Origin: Dermanyssus gallinae
Taxonomy: Eukaryota > Arthropoda > Arachnida > Mesostigmata > Dermanyssidae
Assembly (NCBI GenBank): GCA_003439945.1
Contig: QVRM01005597.1
Coordinates: 455,001 to 519,000 of the forward strand
Reading direction: 5' to 3'
DNA length: 64,000 bases
The translations under genes and the position numbers were made by a program. Within the stretch, counting starts at the first letter, position 1. Every line of letters begins with the position of its first letter. Below are positions 10,600 through 23,209 of the stretch, one piece after another. Below the pieces are notes generated by a model, which was not told the DNA's origin, ran no database searches, and saw only the letters and a program-made list of their open reading frames with translations.

Positions 10600-11925
10600 A
10601 TGCAGGGCTTTAGCCAAGCAACGTCAATTGCGCTGTTGGCTAATGGCCAGAGATGTGGTGTCGCAGTTGTAAGGATGCGTGAGCATCATCTTCAACTGGC
10701 GCCACAAAAAACGGAGGCACTTTACCTCACCGGGCAAAAGCGCACGAGGGGACTCAGTCTGATTCTCTCGGGCCAACCTATAGCAATCAAGAAGGAGGCC
10801 AAGTACCTGGGGGCTATCCTGGATACCGGACTTACGGGTGCGGCGCATATCGCCCACGTTGCAAGGTCGCTGGGGTAACGCAGAATCTTGCACGGATCCT
10901 CCCGCGAGCGGGAGGGGCGTCTGAGAGACGGAGACGGCTTTTAGCGACCGTGGCGGAGTGGTGATGTATGCGCCACCCGTCTGGGCAAACTTTGCCCTCC
11001 GGACGGCGCGGAACCGGGACGCACTCAGAGCCGCGCAGAGAGGAATGGCCATAAGAGTCTGCAGGGCCTATTGCACGGTGTCTACGGATGCCCTGATAGT
11101 ACTGGCCCGCCAGCTACCTTGGGATCTCCTGGCCAGAGAGAGAAGCGAACGCCTCGACGGGAACTGGGACCTCGCGGGGGCACAGCAGAAGACACTGGAG
11201 CTGTGGAACGATGAATGGCGAAACCCCGGAGCGACGCCGGCGGTCAATGGACTCGCCGACTGATACCGGACCTGCGCCCGTGGTATGACAAGCAGCTGGA
11301 GGAGCTGTCGTACACCACGACGCAAGTGCTTACAGGACGTGGCCAGTTCCAGACATATATGATGCGCATCGGCAAGGCCCCGGTTGACATCTGCGTTCTC
11401 TGCTCCTCCAAGGACGCGGACGACTTTGAACATACGATCGTGCACTGCGCGGCCCATGCGGGAGCACGTGCCTCTGCGACGCCCGACCTAAGGGGAAAAA
11501 CTCCGCAGTACGTGGTGGACTTTATGATGAAGGACGAGACGAATTGGACAAAGGGCCGACGTTACCTCAACACCATCGTGAGGAAAAAGCTGAACCTGGA
11601 GGCGACGAGACGAGCCCGCTACGACCAGGCTTTTTTGAGGGGCAATCGAGAGGAGGAGCCGAGGGAGGGAGAAGAGAGGGAGCAGCTAGGGTCTCCGGAG
11701 GATCTCGACGCATCTCCCCAGGACGGGCAAGCATTGGCTAGGTGCATAGACGCTAGAACACGAGACTCCCCTCTCAGGGTTGTCAAAGTAATGCCAATGC
11801 AATCCCGGGCCTTGAAGGGGTGGGGAGGATATCGGTTTTAGTGGGTGCGAGTCCCACACTAGCTGCTGCTAGCTGCCAGTACCGCTTGTGCATTACGCAT
11901 TTCCAAGACCTTTCAAAAAAAAAAG
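10600..11925 (+). mobile_element. R1-like LINE (family R), 3' half of reverse-transcriptase ORF and 3' UTR
   Basis: Three plus-strand frames joined by frameshifts carry the end of a non-LTR reverse transcriptase. They hold a thumb segment with EAKYLGAILD (10,600-10,878), then AAQRGMAIRVCRAYC and RQLPWDLLARERSER (10,958-11,263). A 208-codon frame (11,215-11,841) ends in a zinc-finger-like motif, CVLCSS, 9 residues, HTIVHC. The catalytic core and endonuclease are missing, so the copy is 5'-truncated. The 3' UTR has a hairpin (11,840-11,860) and ends around CTTTCAAAAAAAAAAGTG. The long final frame suggests a relatively recent insertion, but the frameshifts make it dead. R1-clade assignment rests on the C-terminal motif and is moderate. 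Confidence 0.8.
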
Positions 11926-13059
11926 TGAAGTGTGCCGAGCCGGACTCGGTTTTCTGTTTAGTCGTGCATGATGTCGTCACTGCAACAAGGCCGTTAGGTC
12001 GTCATTTTGGCCGAAGGGAATAAAGGGGAACTGACAGAGTTTTTGCAATACAGAAGCCCCCACCGCGCAAATAGCCGTGATCAATTCACGTACGTTTGTC
12101 ACACCGGAGGTCGACCTTCTGTTGCATAATGTCGAATATCCGAGGGAAATTCTAACATGCGAGGTCCTTGAGCACTTGAGGTCGTTGAGGCCTTAAACAC
12201 TTACCAGTGATAGCGCATCGGCGTGTGTCCAGTCACAGACGCCTTACGCATGAGTCTTTAAACGAGTACGCTGCTGGAACGCTGAACTTATGTTTACTGA
12301 GATGCAAACTCGTGAAAGTAATGCAGCTGATTGACGTAAATCAGGGAAATTGCACTCTGGACTTCTTGCAAAAGCAGAAGTGAAATTTCATGTCTGCATC
12401 ATACGCCGGCAAAAGAGGAGCATGTACCTTGTACATGTAACATGCCCATGGATCTAATAAGTCAGATTAGGCGTCGGTCCCGTTTGAGCTAATTGCCCGC
12501 ACGTACGAACCAGCGGTTGAGTCGCCACTCACTCTAGATCAGCATCTCTCTCTCTCTTGTCTTTCGAGTAAGAAGAGATCGTGAAAATTCTGCATGGTGT
12601 TCTAAATCGCAGTGGTTTCGATGGGATCTTTTATAAACGCTGGGCAGCATCTTCAAATTCCTTGAAGGTGAGTTGGCCCATTATTTAACCAGATCGTTGA
12701 CTAAAGGCGAATAAATACACTAGTCGTAGCACCAAGCCCGATTCAAGGGAAAGCGCGACGATAATATAGATGATTCGAACCTTTATTGGGGCTTCGCATT
12801 GGAGCGCATACTTAAGTTGAGTGGGCGTTGGTAAGACCAGGGGTTCCTTTGTACAGTCTTTGTCGATTGCCTCAAGGCTGGCGGCACCCCCCACCATTTA
12901 TAGGCAACTGGTGGAGGCTTATTTTTACAACAAGGGCCGTCAAATTAACTTAATTTACGGAAAATTCGCCGCAGCCAGAAACTGACGGCCACATACAACA
13001 CTGTCTGTAGAGGTCAAAGTAGTTTGTAAACATTGTAGATCGGGACCCTCTTCCCATGC
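11926..13059. other. No supported gene
   Basis: Unique-looking sequence with a CT run at 12,546-12,560. The minus ORF 12,685-12,897 is within chance length. The left part of the family B element at 13.06 kb may start in this stretch but is too decayed to trace. Confidence 0.45.
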
Positions 13060-13765
13060 TTGGACCTTGGGGTTTATTATATGGGAACGAACTTTACACA
13101 GCCTATTGGGTACAGGTGCCAGGCTGCAGCCTCTTGCGTGTATTTTGAGGTGAGGGACGCTCCGCGACTTTCACTGCGTGTTGCTGTACGACTTTTTGAG
13201 CTGAAGATTGTGCCAACACTGGGTTATAGACTCGGTATACCTTTCGGCGGCAAATGTTGCTTTGCTGGAAAGATGTTTTACCGGATATATGAAGCGGGCT
13301 TTCCTCCTTCTGCGGATAGTAAAAAAACGCTTCTTAAACTTGCTCGCCAGCTTTAGTTCGGCGGTAGAAACACTTAGGGTCGGGCAGAAATAGCAAACTA
13401 TTCCAGCCCAACTGGACTGGAGAAGAAAATTAGCCGAAGTCTTCGCCGATATTGGACACCTCGACATCTATTTGTTCTCTCTCGAGCCGCATGCTCTAGC
13501 CATCATGCACAAAATATATCGTGCACAGCTACCGCAACCTTGTAAGCTCTATTTCAGGCTTTCACCGACCATGTAATCAGTGGCTATGCCGGTTCTGCCC
13601 GCAGGGCTGTACCATCTGTCACGCATTATCAGACGCCTCAGCGATCCCTGCATAACCACGCAACGCAGGACAGACGGTAGCGTCCTATAAGGCGTCCTCC
13701 GTTTTGTATATATTTTGCAACTGATATGCAAAGTAAATAAAATGTGATTGTTTTACAAAAGAAGA
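13060..13765 (+). mobile_element. Family B LINE fragment, reverse-transcriptase thumb to 3' end
   Basis: Segments in shifting plus-strand frames match the better-preserved copy at 53.6-54.4 kb. YYMGTNFTQPIGYRCQAAA corresponds to HYTGTTFTKHIGDRCRAAI, LRVAVRLFELKIVPTLGY to LSAALRLFELKIVPMLSY, and ERCFTGYMKRAF to ERCFTIYMKRVL. Downstream, LDWRRKLAEVFADIGHLDIY corresponds to a later segment of that copy. An AATAAA occurs near 13,736 in the expected 3' UTR. Upstream domains are absent and several frameshifts are present, so this is a dead 5'-truncated copy. Confidence 0.75.
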
Positions 13766-16685
13766 CAGAGAAAGGAGTGATCGAAACAATTAAATACTGC
13801 AGCTACATCTAGGAAAACACTCGGACTTTATTATAATTTTCTTAATTGCCTCAGTGCACCATTTGCCACATGAGAGCCACTGCAGGCGTGTAAGACAATC
13901 TATAAGAGAGAACTGATTTGAGGTCAGGAAGCTGACCGACTCAAGCTGACAGTTCTTTCATGAAAGCATAATACTTTTAACTGACTGAAAAATATAATTA
14001 AGTACTGACATATGGCAATAATTGGCGGCCAGAGTTCGATCTTCCATTTTCATATGCACATCGACTGGGTTTTTAAGCCTAAATCGAATGCCTCGTAAAA
14101 CGTAAAACAAAGACTGGTCATTTTTGCCAAAGGGCCGCGAATGATTGAAGCAGATTCGCGGGCACGCCCATTTCACCAAGAGTGTCCGACCCTTTAACTG
14201 AGCAAACCCCCAAAGGCCTTTGAGGTGCAAACGGGACGTAAGATTTTCCACGCACACTTTATCAAGTAAAGGCTTTATAAACCCAACCTAAGCGGAAGCC
14301 CCGTCTCTGACGCGTGTTTTGTTAACGAACTTGCTGAGCTGGCGAGTGTCACTACAAAGTTATATATATATATATATATATATACGGCAGCGCGGCTACT
14401 TAAGTAGACTTAAGCTTTGCTGTCTGTGGAGTGTCCCTTCCTATGCCGACAGTGCACGTTGTTCACATTTTTTCGTAAACAACGGACTCTAGGGTGGAAC
14501 GAATTTTTCTTTTGCAAAAGTCAACGAAAAGTATAAAAAAGGTGAAAAAATCTTCCAACATGTAGAACAAGATATATCAGAATAACGAAATCCCCATCCA
14601 CAGTACCACCTTAAGCTCATCAGAAACAGTATAAAAGAAAGCAGTCAGAGCGGCATCTATTGTCGTCGTAATTAAGGCCTGAGTGTTTCCGAATGCAGGG
14701 TACTCCTGTCGAACGCAGAGCACGAACGGAACTCCGAGCCCTATCCTGGTCACAACAAGGAGAGCTTGCGGCAAGCAACAGTTGCAGGCTGCATATTGTA
14801 CACAAAGACTGATTAAATGTCGCCTAAAGACTAAACAAATCTGCCAATCCTTACGTAAATAGCATTGCTTTAGGATGAAGGCTTCTGATATAGATGGTGA
14901 AAACAACTTATAAACATCAGCAGGGATATTGGGCTCTGTCATAGCCCACAGCTGGTAATGTTTAAGTGCATCAGCAAAACCCAGCGCTATATCAGGGCAA
15001 CCCCGACCCCGATAGCTTTTCGCGACCGGTTACATATAAGAACCATTTTGTGTATTTGGGCGGTACAGCTCTCGTTCAGGGGGATTATTGAAGGTCTTGG
15101 TAGAAACATCTCACCACTTTTTTGGAGACTTTTGGAAGAGACCGCAAATTGTGCTTGTAGTTCTGCCCATTCACCACTGTTAAGATCGGGCGGGACCCGA
15201 TATTGACGAGCTCATACAGTTATTGATAAAAGATAACGATACTTAATTGGAAATGCTCTGAAATAACCATTACTGTCTGTCAATTTTTTCACTCACTATC
15301 TGTTACCTTCTAGCAGACAAATATACGCCGCAGCGCGCAAATCTTTCCTAGCTTTGGGTGTTCTAGATTGCAGGTGTGAGGACTTATTTATTGTACCCGA
15401 ACATTTCAACAGGGCATTTTTAACGCACTAGGAATGTACCGAACTACACTTCGTGAGCGCACTTGAGCTCTGTACTTGACTATTGTACGCTGTCACAAGC
15501 ATTTGTTGCTTCAAAAACACGAATCCAAAATTCAACATTTTCAGACAAGGCTAGGGGAAGTTTCACAAACAGGCTAGAAATGAGTAAAACCGGTTGGATT
15601 ATAAAGCGACTAACGGAAGTCTTATACAGCCTAGTATGTTTTGCTGAGGTAAAGACTGGGGCTAACACCCACTAGGGAGTGAATTCGTCCTTGACTGAAA
15701 ACATTATTTTATAGATCTGTGCATAAATGAGCCCCATCACGCGAGTAAACATGTGTTATTTTCAGCCTCGATATAGGAAGCAAAGTATACAACATACAGG
15801 GATGGCCGGTCATTGTCATTGTATCACTCTTCCGGTTCCATGTTATAATTAACGATAAGATGTCATGTAAATGATTGTATACAAATGTGGATCAAATGTG
15901 AAACCGTTAACTTCTGGATGGTGTGGCCCGGGAAAGGCGGCGAGAGACTTTGCTGCAAACTTTGCGGGTATTGTGCTAATTAAATGTAAAGTTAATTTAA
16001 TCACTGCATGCTTGCGTAAGACGACGTGGCATCGGCAATAAAATGCAGCAGCAGCAGCAGCAACGGAAGTATTAGTACCACCTCGACAGTGCGTTTCTGT
16101 GCTCTGCTTTGGCCACGTCCTACCAGACAACCAGAAGCTTCAAGTTCCGCTAAACATCGTGTGGTGGCTTCACTTGGCTCGTATCGAAGAACCAAGTGCC
16201 AGTAGTAACAGAAGTTCACACGGTTCCCTACCGGGGAATCGTCGATGCAGCTCGACACGTCTCACCTCTCTCTCTCTCTCTCTCTCTATGGCAATCTGGT
16301 AGACCAAGGGGCACAGTGGCTGTACCACCGACCGCTATCAGTCGGCGGCCGTCTCCTCTTCCTCCAGCCAACAACAAACCGCCTTACACCTAGCTAATAG
16401 ACTAATGTTTTCCACTAGTTCCTGCAATAGTGTATCAACAAAAGGACAGTAGTATGTGAAGAAAGGTACTGCAACACACGACGAGAAAGTCACATTTAAA
16501 ACAACAGACAGAAATTCACACTCAAAACTGTTAACAGACACAAACTCGCACTGCCAAAACAACGCCTGGCCGATATGGCATACATAGTCTCCGACTAATA
16601 AAAAAACACAAAGAAACAAAAAAAAACTTTTGTCGGGCTTCTGGCACACTCCGTTTGTACACCGAAAGATGCAGTGCTGCCGTGA
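13766..16685. other. No supported gene
   Basis: A TA microsatellite lies at 14,361-14,384, a short GCA run at 16,046-16,062 and a CT run at 16,266-16,288. The 121-codon minus ORF (14,942 to 14,577) and the plus ORFs at 14,958 and 15,463 have no recognisable motifs and are within chance expectation for a window this size. Confidence 0.45.
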
Positions 16686-16689
16686 TGAT

Positions 16690-16935
16690 TACTTTGATAT
16701 TTATTTAATGCAAAAGCACAAGCGTGTGCAAAAGGCCGCCAGCGTAAACGCGTCATACCGCGGCTATCGTCCCGACGATGAATGAAGCCGCCGATGATCA
16801 CGACTAGCCTTGCTAACTCCGAACAAAAAGCATTGCAAGGCATCTCTGCATGTCGTCTTCGTCGATCGACGAAGAGATCGGATCTCACTTGTCCCACTCC
16901 TGAAACGGTACCAAATTGTACTATTGTTGACTTGC
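16690..16935 (-). repeat. Repeat X, copy 1
   Basis: This shares sequence with 28,330-28,575 and 60,025-60,260. Plus-strand landmarks in order are TTTATT, AAAAGCACAAGCGTGTG, CGTCAT, CGGCTATCGTCCC, CTAACTCCGA, AAAGCATTGCAAG, TCTCTGCATG and CCTGAAACGGT. On the minus strand all three copies finish with an AATAAA signal, suggesting a transposed transcript 3' end oriented minus. Origin unknown. Confidence 0.7.
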
Positions 16936-17373
16936 TGCGACTACCTCTTTTGTTATCCTGTGCTATCGACTGACTCGCAATTTTCATAGAGGAACTATTT
17001 CGCGTAGTAAGAGACGGATCATCAAAACGTGCTGCAACGTCACGTCATCAACAAACTATACGCTTAATGCGTTTTGTCTAGTCACATAGTTAATACATTG
17101 ACATATGTGGTTTTAGACACGACTTTCTTGTAAGCAAAAGCATTGACATCTTCGACTGTCACGTACAAATAAATGATCACTTTTAGAGGCTTTCAAGCAA
17201 GTTCTTAAGACTGGCCCAATACTGTGCAAGCGCCTGCGAGTAAACTGTGATTTATGATAGAGACTGCAACGAAGCTGTGAGGTTTAGGTGCGTAAACTCA
17301 ACTCAGGTTCTTCACGGCTCGTTAACATTCAGCTTCGCAATTTGCGTCAAGTAACCACTTCTGTTATCATTTT

Positions 17374-17402
17374 AGGTATACTGCATAACGTGCAGTATAC
17401 CT
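17374..17402. repeat. Perfect hairpin, 12-bp arms
   Basis: AGGTATACTGCA, the 5-base loop TAACG, then its exact reverse complement. It lies about 260 bp beyond the G2 splice donor, that is, in presumed intron 1. No transposon or regulatory family is recognised. Confidence 0.6.
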
Positions 17403-17660
17403 GGCATCTTTCGTCTTCGTCAATAAGCTAATAAGCATTAAAGTAGCGTTTATCTAGAAAGGCAGTTTGGCAGTAAATGAAAGACAAGTGTTCTTTATGC
17501 TTACCACCAAGTTTTGTATGCAAAAGAGTATAACGTGGAGCGTGTTTAGGTTAGGGTTTGGAACATGAATCATCATCATCATCATCACCATCATGATCAT
17601 GCGCTCGGGAATGATTTGAAAATTTGCCAGCCATGCGGACGATTCTGAATTCAAGCTTAC

Positions 17661-18618
17661 CGGGTCTCTGGTCGTGGCATCGTTGTCTCCAGTGGTTTGT
17701 AAAATAATAACAACGATGAGCACAATGACGACGAGAACCAAACCTAAGACCATCAGCAGCTTCCTATTTGCCACGACCTCGCGTACTATGGTCTCCAGCA
17801 CTTCGGCTGACCAATGCGGATACACGTCAGATGCGCGTTCCTGACTGGACGACGAAGCTGGCGGCTCCACGGGCGACTTGACGGGCTTCGCACGAGGCGG
17901 CGGAGTTAATTCACCTTCACGCTTCACCTTCTTGAAGGCCGCCTGACCCCGGAATGATAGCTGGTCGAGATCTACAAACGTGTACTTATTTTCTTCCTGT
18001 CCGGGCTTGTCGTCCGTCTTTTCGGGTTTGGCCGGCCCTTTTTTCTTCTCTCGTGGCTTGTCTTTCTTCTCGACGCGCGTCGGAGCCTTTTCTTCTGACC
18101 AGGCATCGGTTTCATCCGCTACCGTGTCATCGTAGAATGACGTTTCACTTTCGTACGATATGCCTTCCGTTTCCTCATTGGTGGTGTCGCCCTCCGCCGT
18201 AGATTTATAGTCGGATACATCCGTAGTCTCGGTCCGCGATGTCGCAGTGTCAAGCGACGAAACGGCTCCCGATCGACGGTCCGAGACGTTTTCCTGCGAT
18301 GACCTGGTTTGCCGTGTTGCGCTGCTGGGCTCATCCTCCTCGAACGAAGAATGGTCCATTTCAGCGTAGTGAGTAGGTTTACGGGTACCGCTTCTTGTGC
18401 ACAGCGAACGTGTCTTTCCCTCCCACTGTCATCCGTGGCAGCCAGAAGGAAAGACTGGAACAGCTGCTTAAAGACCGATTCGGTTCCGGTTTCGGTTTTG
18501 GTTTCGGTGAGTCGGCCTCGGAAAAAAAACTGGGCCCTTCGCTTTTTTTCGGCGGCGGCGACGTTGACTGATTTACTGTAACCAGCTGTGCGCATCTGCG
18601 CTTGTTACTACGGCTCAT
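17661..18618 (-). CDS. G2: 5' exon of a type II membrane protein, frameshifted near its N-terminus
   Basis: The main frame runs from an ATG at 18,359 for 233 codons to a donor (GACCCG followed by GTAAGC, phase 0). It has an acidic Ser/Thr/Glu tail, a Lys/Pro-rich stretch, and one membrane segment at about residues 198-218 of that frame. It aligns with G3: the stretches EGISYESET, ADETDAW, LSFRGQAAFKK and PPASSSSQ correspond to EGSSYESET, TDETETE, VSFKGTAVFKK and PAAGSSSSQ. Both exons end in TRDP or TRDQ. The start shared by the family (ATGAGC then AAC) lies upstream at 18,618 but in another frame, which stops at about 18,379. The main frame has a TGA near 18,437. One missing or extra base between these points would join the two into one exon of about 320 codons. 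It is either a real frameshift or a consensus error; translation from 18,359 is also possible. Confidence 0.65.
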
Positions 18619-20174
18619 GTTAGTCCTCTGTGGGTTCTACTCCTCAGCAACTCCTGGCAAAAATGCATGCCCTGCGACCCTTTGTGGAGTTCGTCTTGTG
18701 GGCTACGGGTTATTGCGTGACGCTACGCTAGGTGCCTTGTACCGACACGCCTAGAGAGTGTTGTGTGTGTTTGGGCTGCCGGGCCTTAGCTAGCAGTACG
18801 CTGGGCCGTACGCTATACTGCTCGTGGTGTCGTCTGCTTCGCCTGCAGCTACGTTGTTTTGCTGTTCGGCCTTGTTTGGCCAATGCGTGTACACCTTTTT
18901 ACATCGTCGGATTTGTCGACATCTGCTGCTGCTGTATAGGGAATGACGAATAGGAACCTTATCCTTGCAGCTAAGGCGAGAAGGAAAACTAGTTTAAGGC
19001 GGATAGCGAGTCAAACGACAGGAAAGGGAATCTAGCAGCGATTGGCCGCTGAAAGTGAGCGTTCAAGGTGGGAGCAGTGGAACGGCGCCGCTGGCAGCAG
19101 CTGATGAATTGAGGGTGGTTGTTAAAGATGGCTATAGTGTTAAGCAATGGCCTCAGAAGGGCCATTGTCATACAAGCTAATGAGAACGGGTCGGCAAACG
19201 ATGACGGGTCGTGTCGTCAGGTAATAGATAGAATATTGCTTAAGACGCTGAACAAGCAAATTGGTAGTGTCCATATGAACTAATTTTCGCAGCAGCATTC
19301 GAAGAACTTTTGCTGCGTCGTTATAGCGCTTTGTACTAAGAAAGGTTATTATATCCATAGTATAAAATCCTCTACAGGCGAGAGGTTTTTTTTTAGAAAG
19401 CATTCTATCACATTGTGCTAAAGTTTTCACAGAATGTGTTAAATAGAATTCTGAATCAAAATTCGGCTTTATTAACGTCTGGTTTGGTAACATCGACGAC
19501 ATTAATCAAGCTTTTAGCTTGACGATTCCCTTGAATACTCTCGTGCCGATAACATGTCATGATTTTTCACAGTATTGAGTAAAAACCAGCGCCGCCGATA
19601 GGGCTTCATGATCAAGTCATTTCGACAGTTTGAAATGTCATGTCACCATACCATTTTTTGTGTGTGTGAGTCAGAGAAATCGAAGGCCCTGATGAAATGC
19701 TCCTTGAACAGGTCAGCACGCAGTTTCTTGATGTTTCAGTTGTTGACGTGGTTTGACTCAATCTGATATGGTATATACCTGCATTGATACACTGGAGCTC
19801 CTTTACGCTCCACGATCCAAGGTGAAGCTCTTGAAACCCATTTTAAAGGGTCTACTTTCTATGTTGTAAAATCCACCGACAGTTTGATAGAGCTAGTACT
19901 GACTCCATTATAAGCATCTCTTAAATAATATTTGTTAGCTAAACTGACTAATTTTAACGGTATGATGAGATTTCTTCCACTGCGGAGTCATCAAACCTGT
20001 GAATAATAGCAGGATATCTGCCTCAGGGATAATAGACTGAAGTTAATTTAAATTAAAGCTGGCAAGTTGGGCAACTTGACTCATTTAAGCACATTCTGGA
20101 AAAGACTGGCCGGCTTGTTGCAAGAGTGAAAGTCCAGATCGTCGCTAGAAGACATCTTTAGCCTTTTGGGTCGG
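18619..20174. other. Upstream of G2, no gene recognised
   Basis: The G2 promoter should be in the first few hundred bases, which include a GC-rich stretch around 18,620-18,900, but no TATA box is clear. A 120-codon minus ORF (19,502 to 19,140) is open but lacks a recognisable domain; by length alone it could be chance. Confidence 0.4.
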
Positions 20175-20213
20175 GTTTCGTTAGCTTAAGACACACGCTT
20201 AAGCTAACGAAAC
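20175..20213. repeat. Perfect hairpin, 16-bp arms
   Basis: GTTTCGTTAGCTTAAG at 20,175-20,190, a 7-base loop, then its exact reverse complement at 20,198-20,213. A 16-bp perfect foldback is unlikely by chance in one place. It could be the core of a small foldback element, but no flanking duplication was identified. Confidence 0.65.
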
Positions 20214-23209
20214 ACGCTAATAAGATGCACGGCACAGCAAAAATGTGCGCCTGGCACAAAGCAGCTCAAAGATCTAAAGTGGGTTTTGCTCTCTTGAATT
20301 GCGTTGTCCGTGCAGGAATAGAGTTGTTCACGTACTGGATGGTGGCCTGCTACTGATGAAGGACCTGCAAAAACGACGGAGTCTGAACAAACTTAGTGAG
20401 GTGGACAAAAGGATTTAAGGACATAAGATGAGGAGCACTGAGTGACGGGCTAGCGGGTGAGAGTCCGACATCTAACAAAAGCCCTTGCAGCCCATCACGT
20501 TCTGTGCAGCGTGGGGGTTTCATTAACCCCAGAACGGATGTCGAAGCAGACAGTGGTGAAGAAAATGCGATATTCAGGGGTTTGGTCCATAGCATAGAAC
20601 TAGCACAACGGTAATGGTTGACTCGAAGCACTTTAATGAAACAAACACATTACCTAGCCTGTGTGTTAATAAAAAAAATAAGAATTTTTCTGCCCTTAAC
20701 AAATTTGGTTTTCGCAAGGGTTGGGCTACCGAACGAGGCGGTTGCATTGAGGACGAAGAGAAGTCAAGATTAGAACTACCTAGGGATCAATCAACTTTCT
20801 ATTCCTGGTCCTTCTTTATTTTGCAGTTTTCAAGCTGCAGGCTGAGTTTTTGGCAAATCCCTTGATTTTGTCAAGAACCCTAAATTGTATTCCGTATAAA
20901 TCACTTCAAAATAGCTGATGAGATACGGCACCTGTAATCCAGTTGTGATAGTTACCGGCGTCATAATTACTTTGATTTAGTTATCAGTGCAACTAACGTA
21001 GGCAATAGTTTATTCATATGATACCTTTTATTCGCCTTTATCTTTTACTCTCCATAAAAGAGATCAGATTTTTGCAATTTTTACAGTATCTTGGTCGTTT
21101 GTTGTGTGGGGTTATGAAATGGAAACTCCACCTTGACTATGCTGCCTGCGCCTCAATTCAACGGTGTTGTCTCTGCGTTACAACGCCTGATGCTCATCTG
21201 GGTCCCCAACAGTGATTTATTACTAGTCATATTGTTCAATAATGATTTCTTATTAGTCATATCATATTATTCTTACTTCTCCTGACTGTTTGTATTCTGT
21301 TCTAGAGGCAGATTACCTAGAATCACTACGTAGAGTTAAAGTAGTCCGAGTTGTGGGCCATGCTCTAGACAACGTTTTGATCCGGTTAGTAACCCGTGTG
21401 CTACACATAACCTTCTACCTGTTGAGAAGCTCTATACGCTACGTACATGCTTTTAATTTTAAAGATATTTTGGAAGAATGCCCGTTCAGTCATCTCGTTC
21501 CCAATTTGTACCGGTTTATACTAGATATTCTAAATGCCCAAACACCTTTATCAGGTGCTTTTGTTCTAAAAACGTGTAGCGGTCACTCCCTTGCTTGTTT
21601 CTTATCGACTATATAGTGATATATCCCAAGAAAGATTCGGCGCAAATGCCCTTGCAATTTTTTAAGCTCTGGTACATATTTATTTTTAACAAAAAGGCTA
21701 ATCTTCCAAAGTGTGTTTGTTCTATTCTCTAAGCTTGTATTTCCGACGTGGCCTTCCTAAACGTTGTGCAACAGATACCGGCTGCAATCTTTTCTCGCAG
21801 AATAGCTGAATTTTGTATGCAAAAATTAACTCCATATAAATGCTGTGCTTCCACTCGTGTACATTTATTTTATTTGGTTATACAACAGTACCAGAATTCT
21901 TTATACACATGTATAATGCTGTTCTATGCTCTCATATTGCTCTCTAGCTATATTGTAGTTACTTAGTTGATATTTCATTCTTCTGGAGCCTCTTTTGCGG
22001 TTTGTTAGTTTGTTTTTAGCCGTGCAATATTGAGTCACCCCTAATCTCGCGATTTTCTTCGTGACTTGCAATCTGGCAGCTTTCTGTATAAATCGGTGAC
22101 AGAGCTTTCATTTGGCGCTGTTGAGTCTAGGTGAAACCGTCTGTACGCATAGTGATGAGCTCAAAAATGCAACGTTTTCGTACGAAGCCGAATAAGTTCA
22201 CCTAAGTATACCTTTATTTGATTATTTTACATATACTTTTATTTAAACCAAGGCGTAACAGTTATACCTTCTGTGAAGGTTCCCCCGCGCGACGTGTGGG
22301 CTTGAGTCACAAACGGTCTTGTTCAGGGGTCGACCACTGTTGAAGCATGTCTCGTACAGCACGGCGCTTCGATGCCTAGGCGCCGCTGTCAGAAGAATGG
22401 TGCCGAGCGTTTTCGCCAGATGCGACGTTGAGAAGATTTCCAATTACAACCGTTTTAGTGTGCGCTAAGTATATTCTAAAGCAGACAGAGAAAATGCGTG
22501 CAGGTCAACACGCGTTGCCCATACTTGACATGCGGACTTCGGCATGTAGGGCCGCATAGCCAGCTTCCAGCGGAGAAGCTACAGAGTGGGTGACTGCTGG
22601 CCGTCAAACAAACCAATGACTTTTTCAAGGGGTGAAACGGGTCATGCCATCAGGACGTCAGCATCGAGGCATGGAGGCTCTAGTAGGCACAGGAGGTATC
22701 TGGAGGACACAAGGGCTCCGCAGAGCGCTTCGTTCAAAATGACGTGTCTAAAATGACGACAGGCGCTGACAAAATGGCAGAGCCCGCTGGTGAGTCAGAT
22801 TATTGGCCGGGTGACAAACGTATTAGTAAGGGAAAACTATGTCCTCGATTAAGCGTAGATACGAATACGAGTATCCTCGAATACGAGTATTCTCGTCGTA
22901 AAGTAGCGTCGTTCCACCATAGGAGCTCTGGGGAGACCGTGGAGTTCTAATACAGCACTTTTTTGTTTGAAATTGCTCTAAGACGCTCCTGGTTAGCGGC
23001 GTCGCAGGCGGAGTTGAGCAGGTGAAGGTAGATCCCTGCAAGAAGTAAATCACATAATTTGCTCTAAGAGCATATATCTCCAAGCAGACGACCGCCATGC
23101 TTGAGCAGGTGTTGGTGCAATTAGGTAAAACATTTCTCAATCGTGGGCGCTAGACTCATCAAGCAACTGAGCGGTTTTCAGCTTTGAAGTGGGAAGCTGA
23201 GAAGTAACA
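20214..23209. other. No supported gene
   Basis: Plus-strand ORFs at 20,614, 21,018, 21,290 and 21,748 and minus ORFs at 20,350 and 22,243 show no family motif. A short direct repeat of CGAATACGAGTAT occurs near 22,862-22,895. The function of this 3-kb stretch is unknown. Confidence 0.4.

Noticed and set aside
14577..14942. 121-codon minus ORF as a gene
   Set aside because: Length within chance expectation for 64 kb in six frames; no motif, repeat or splice context.
19140..19502. 120-codon minus ORF as a gene
   Set aside because: Open but without recognisable domain; comparable ORFs are expected by chance.
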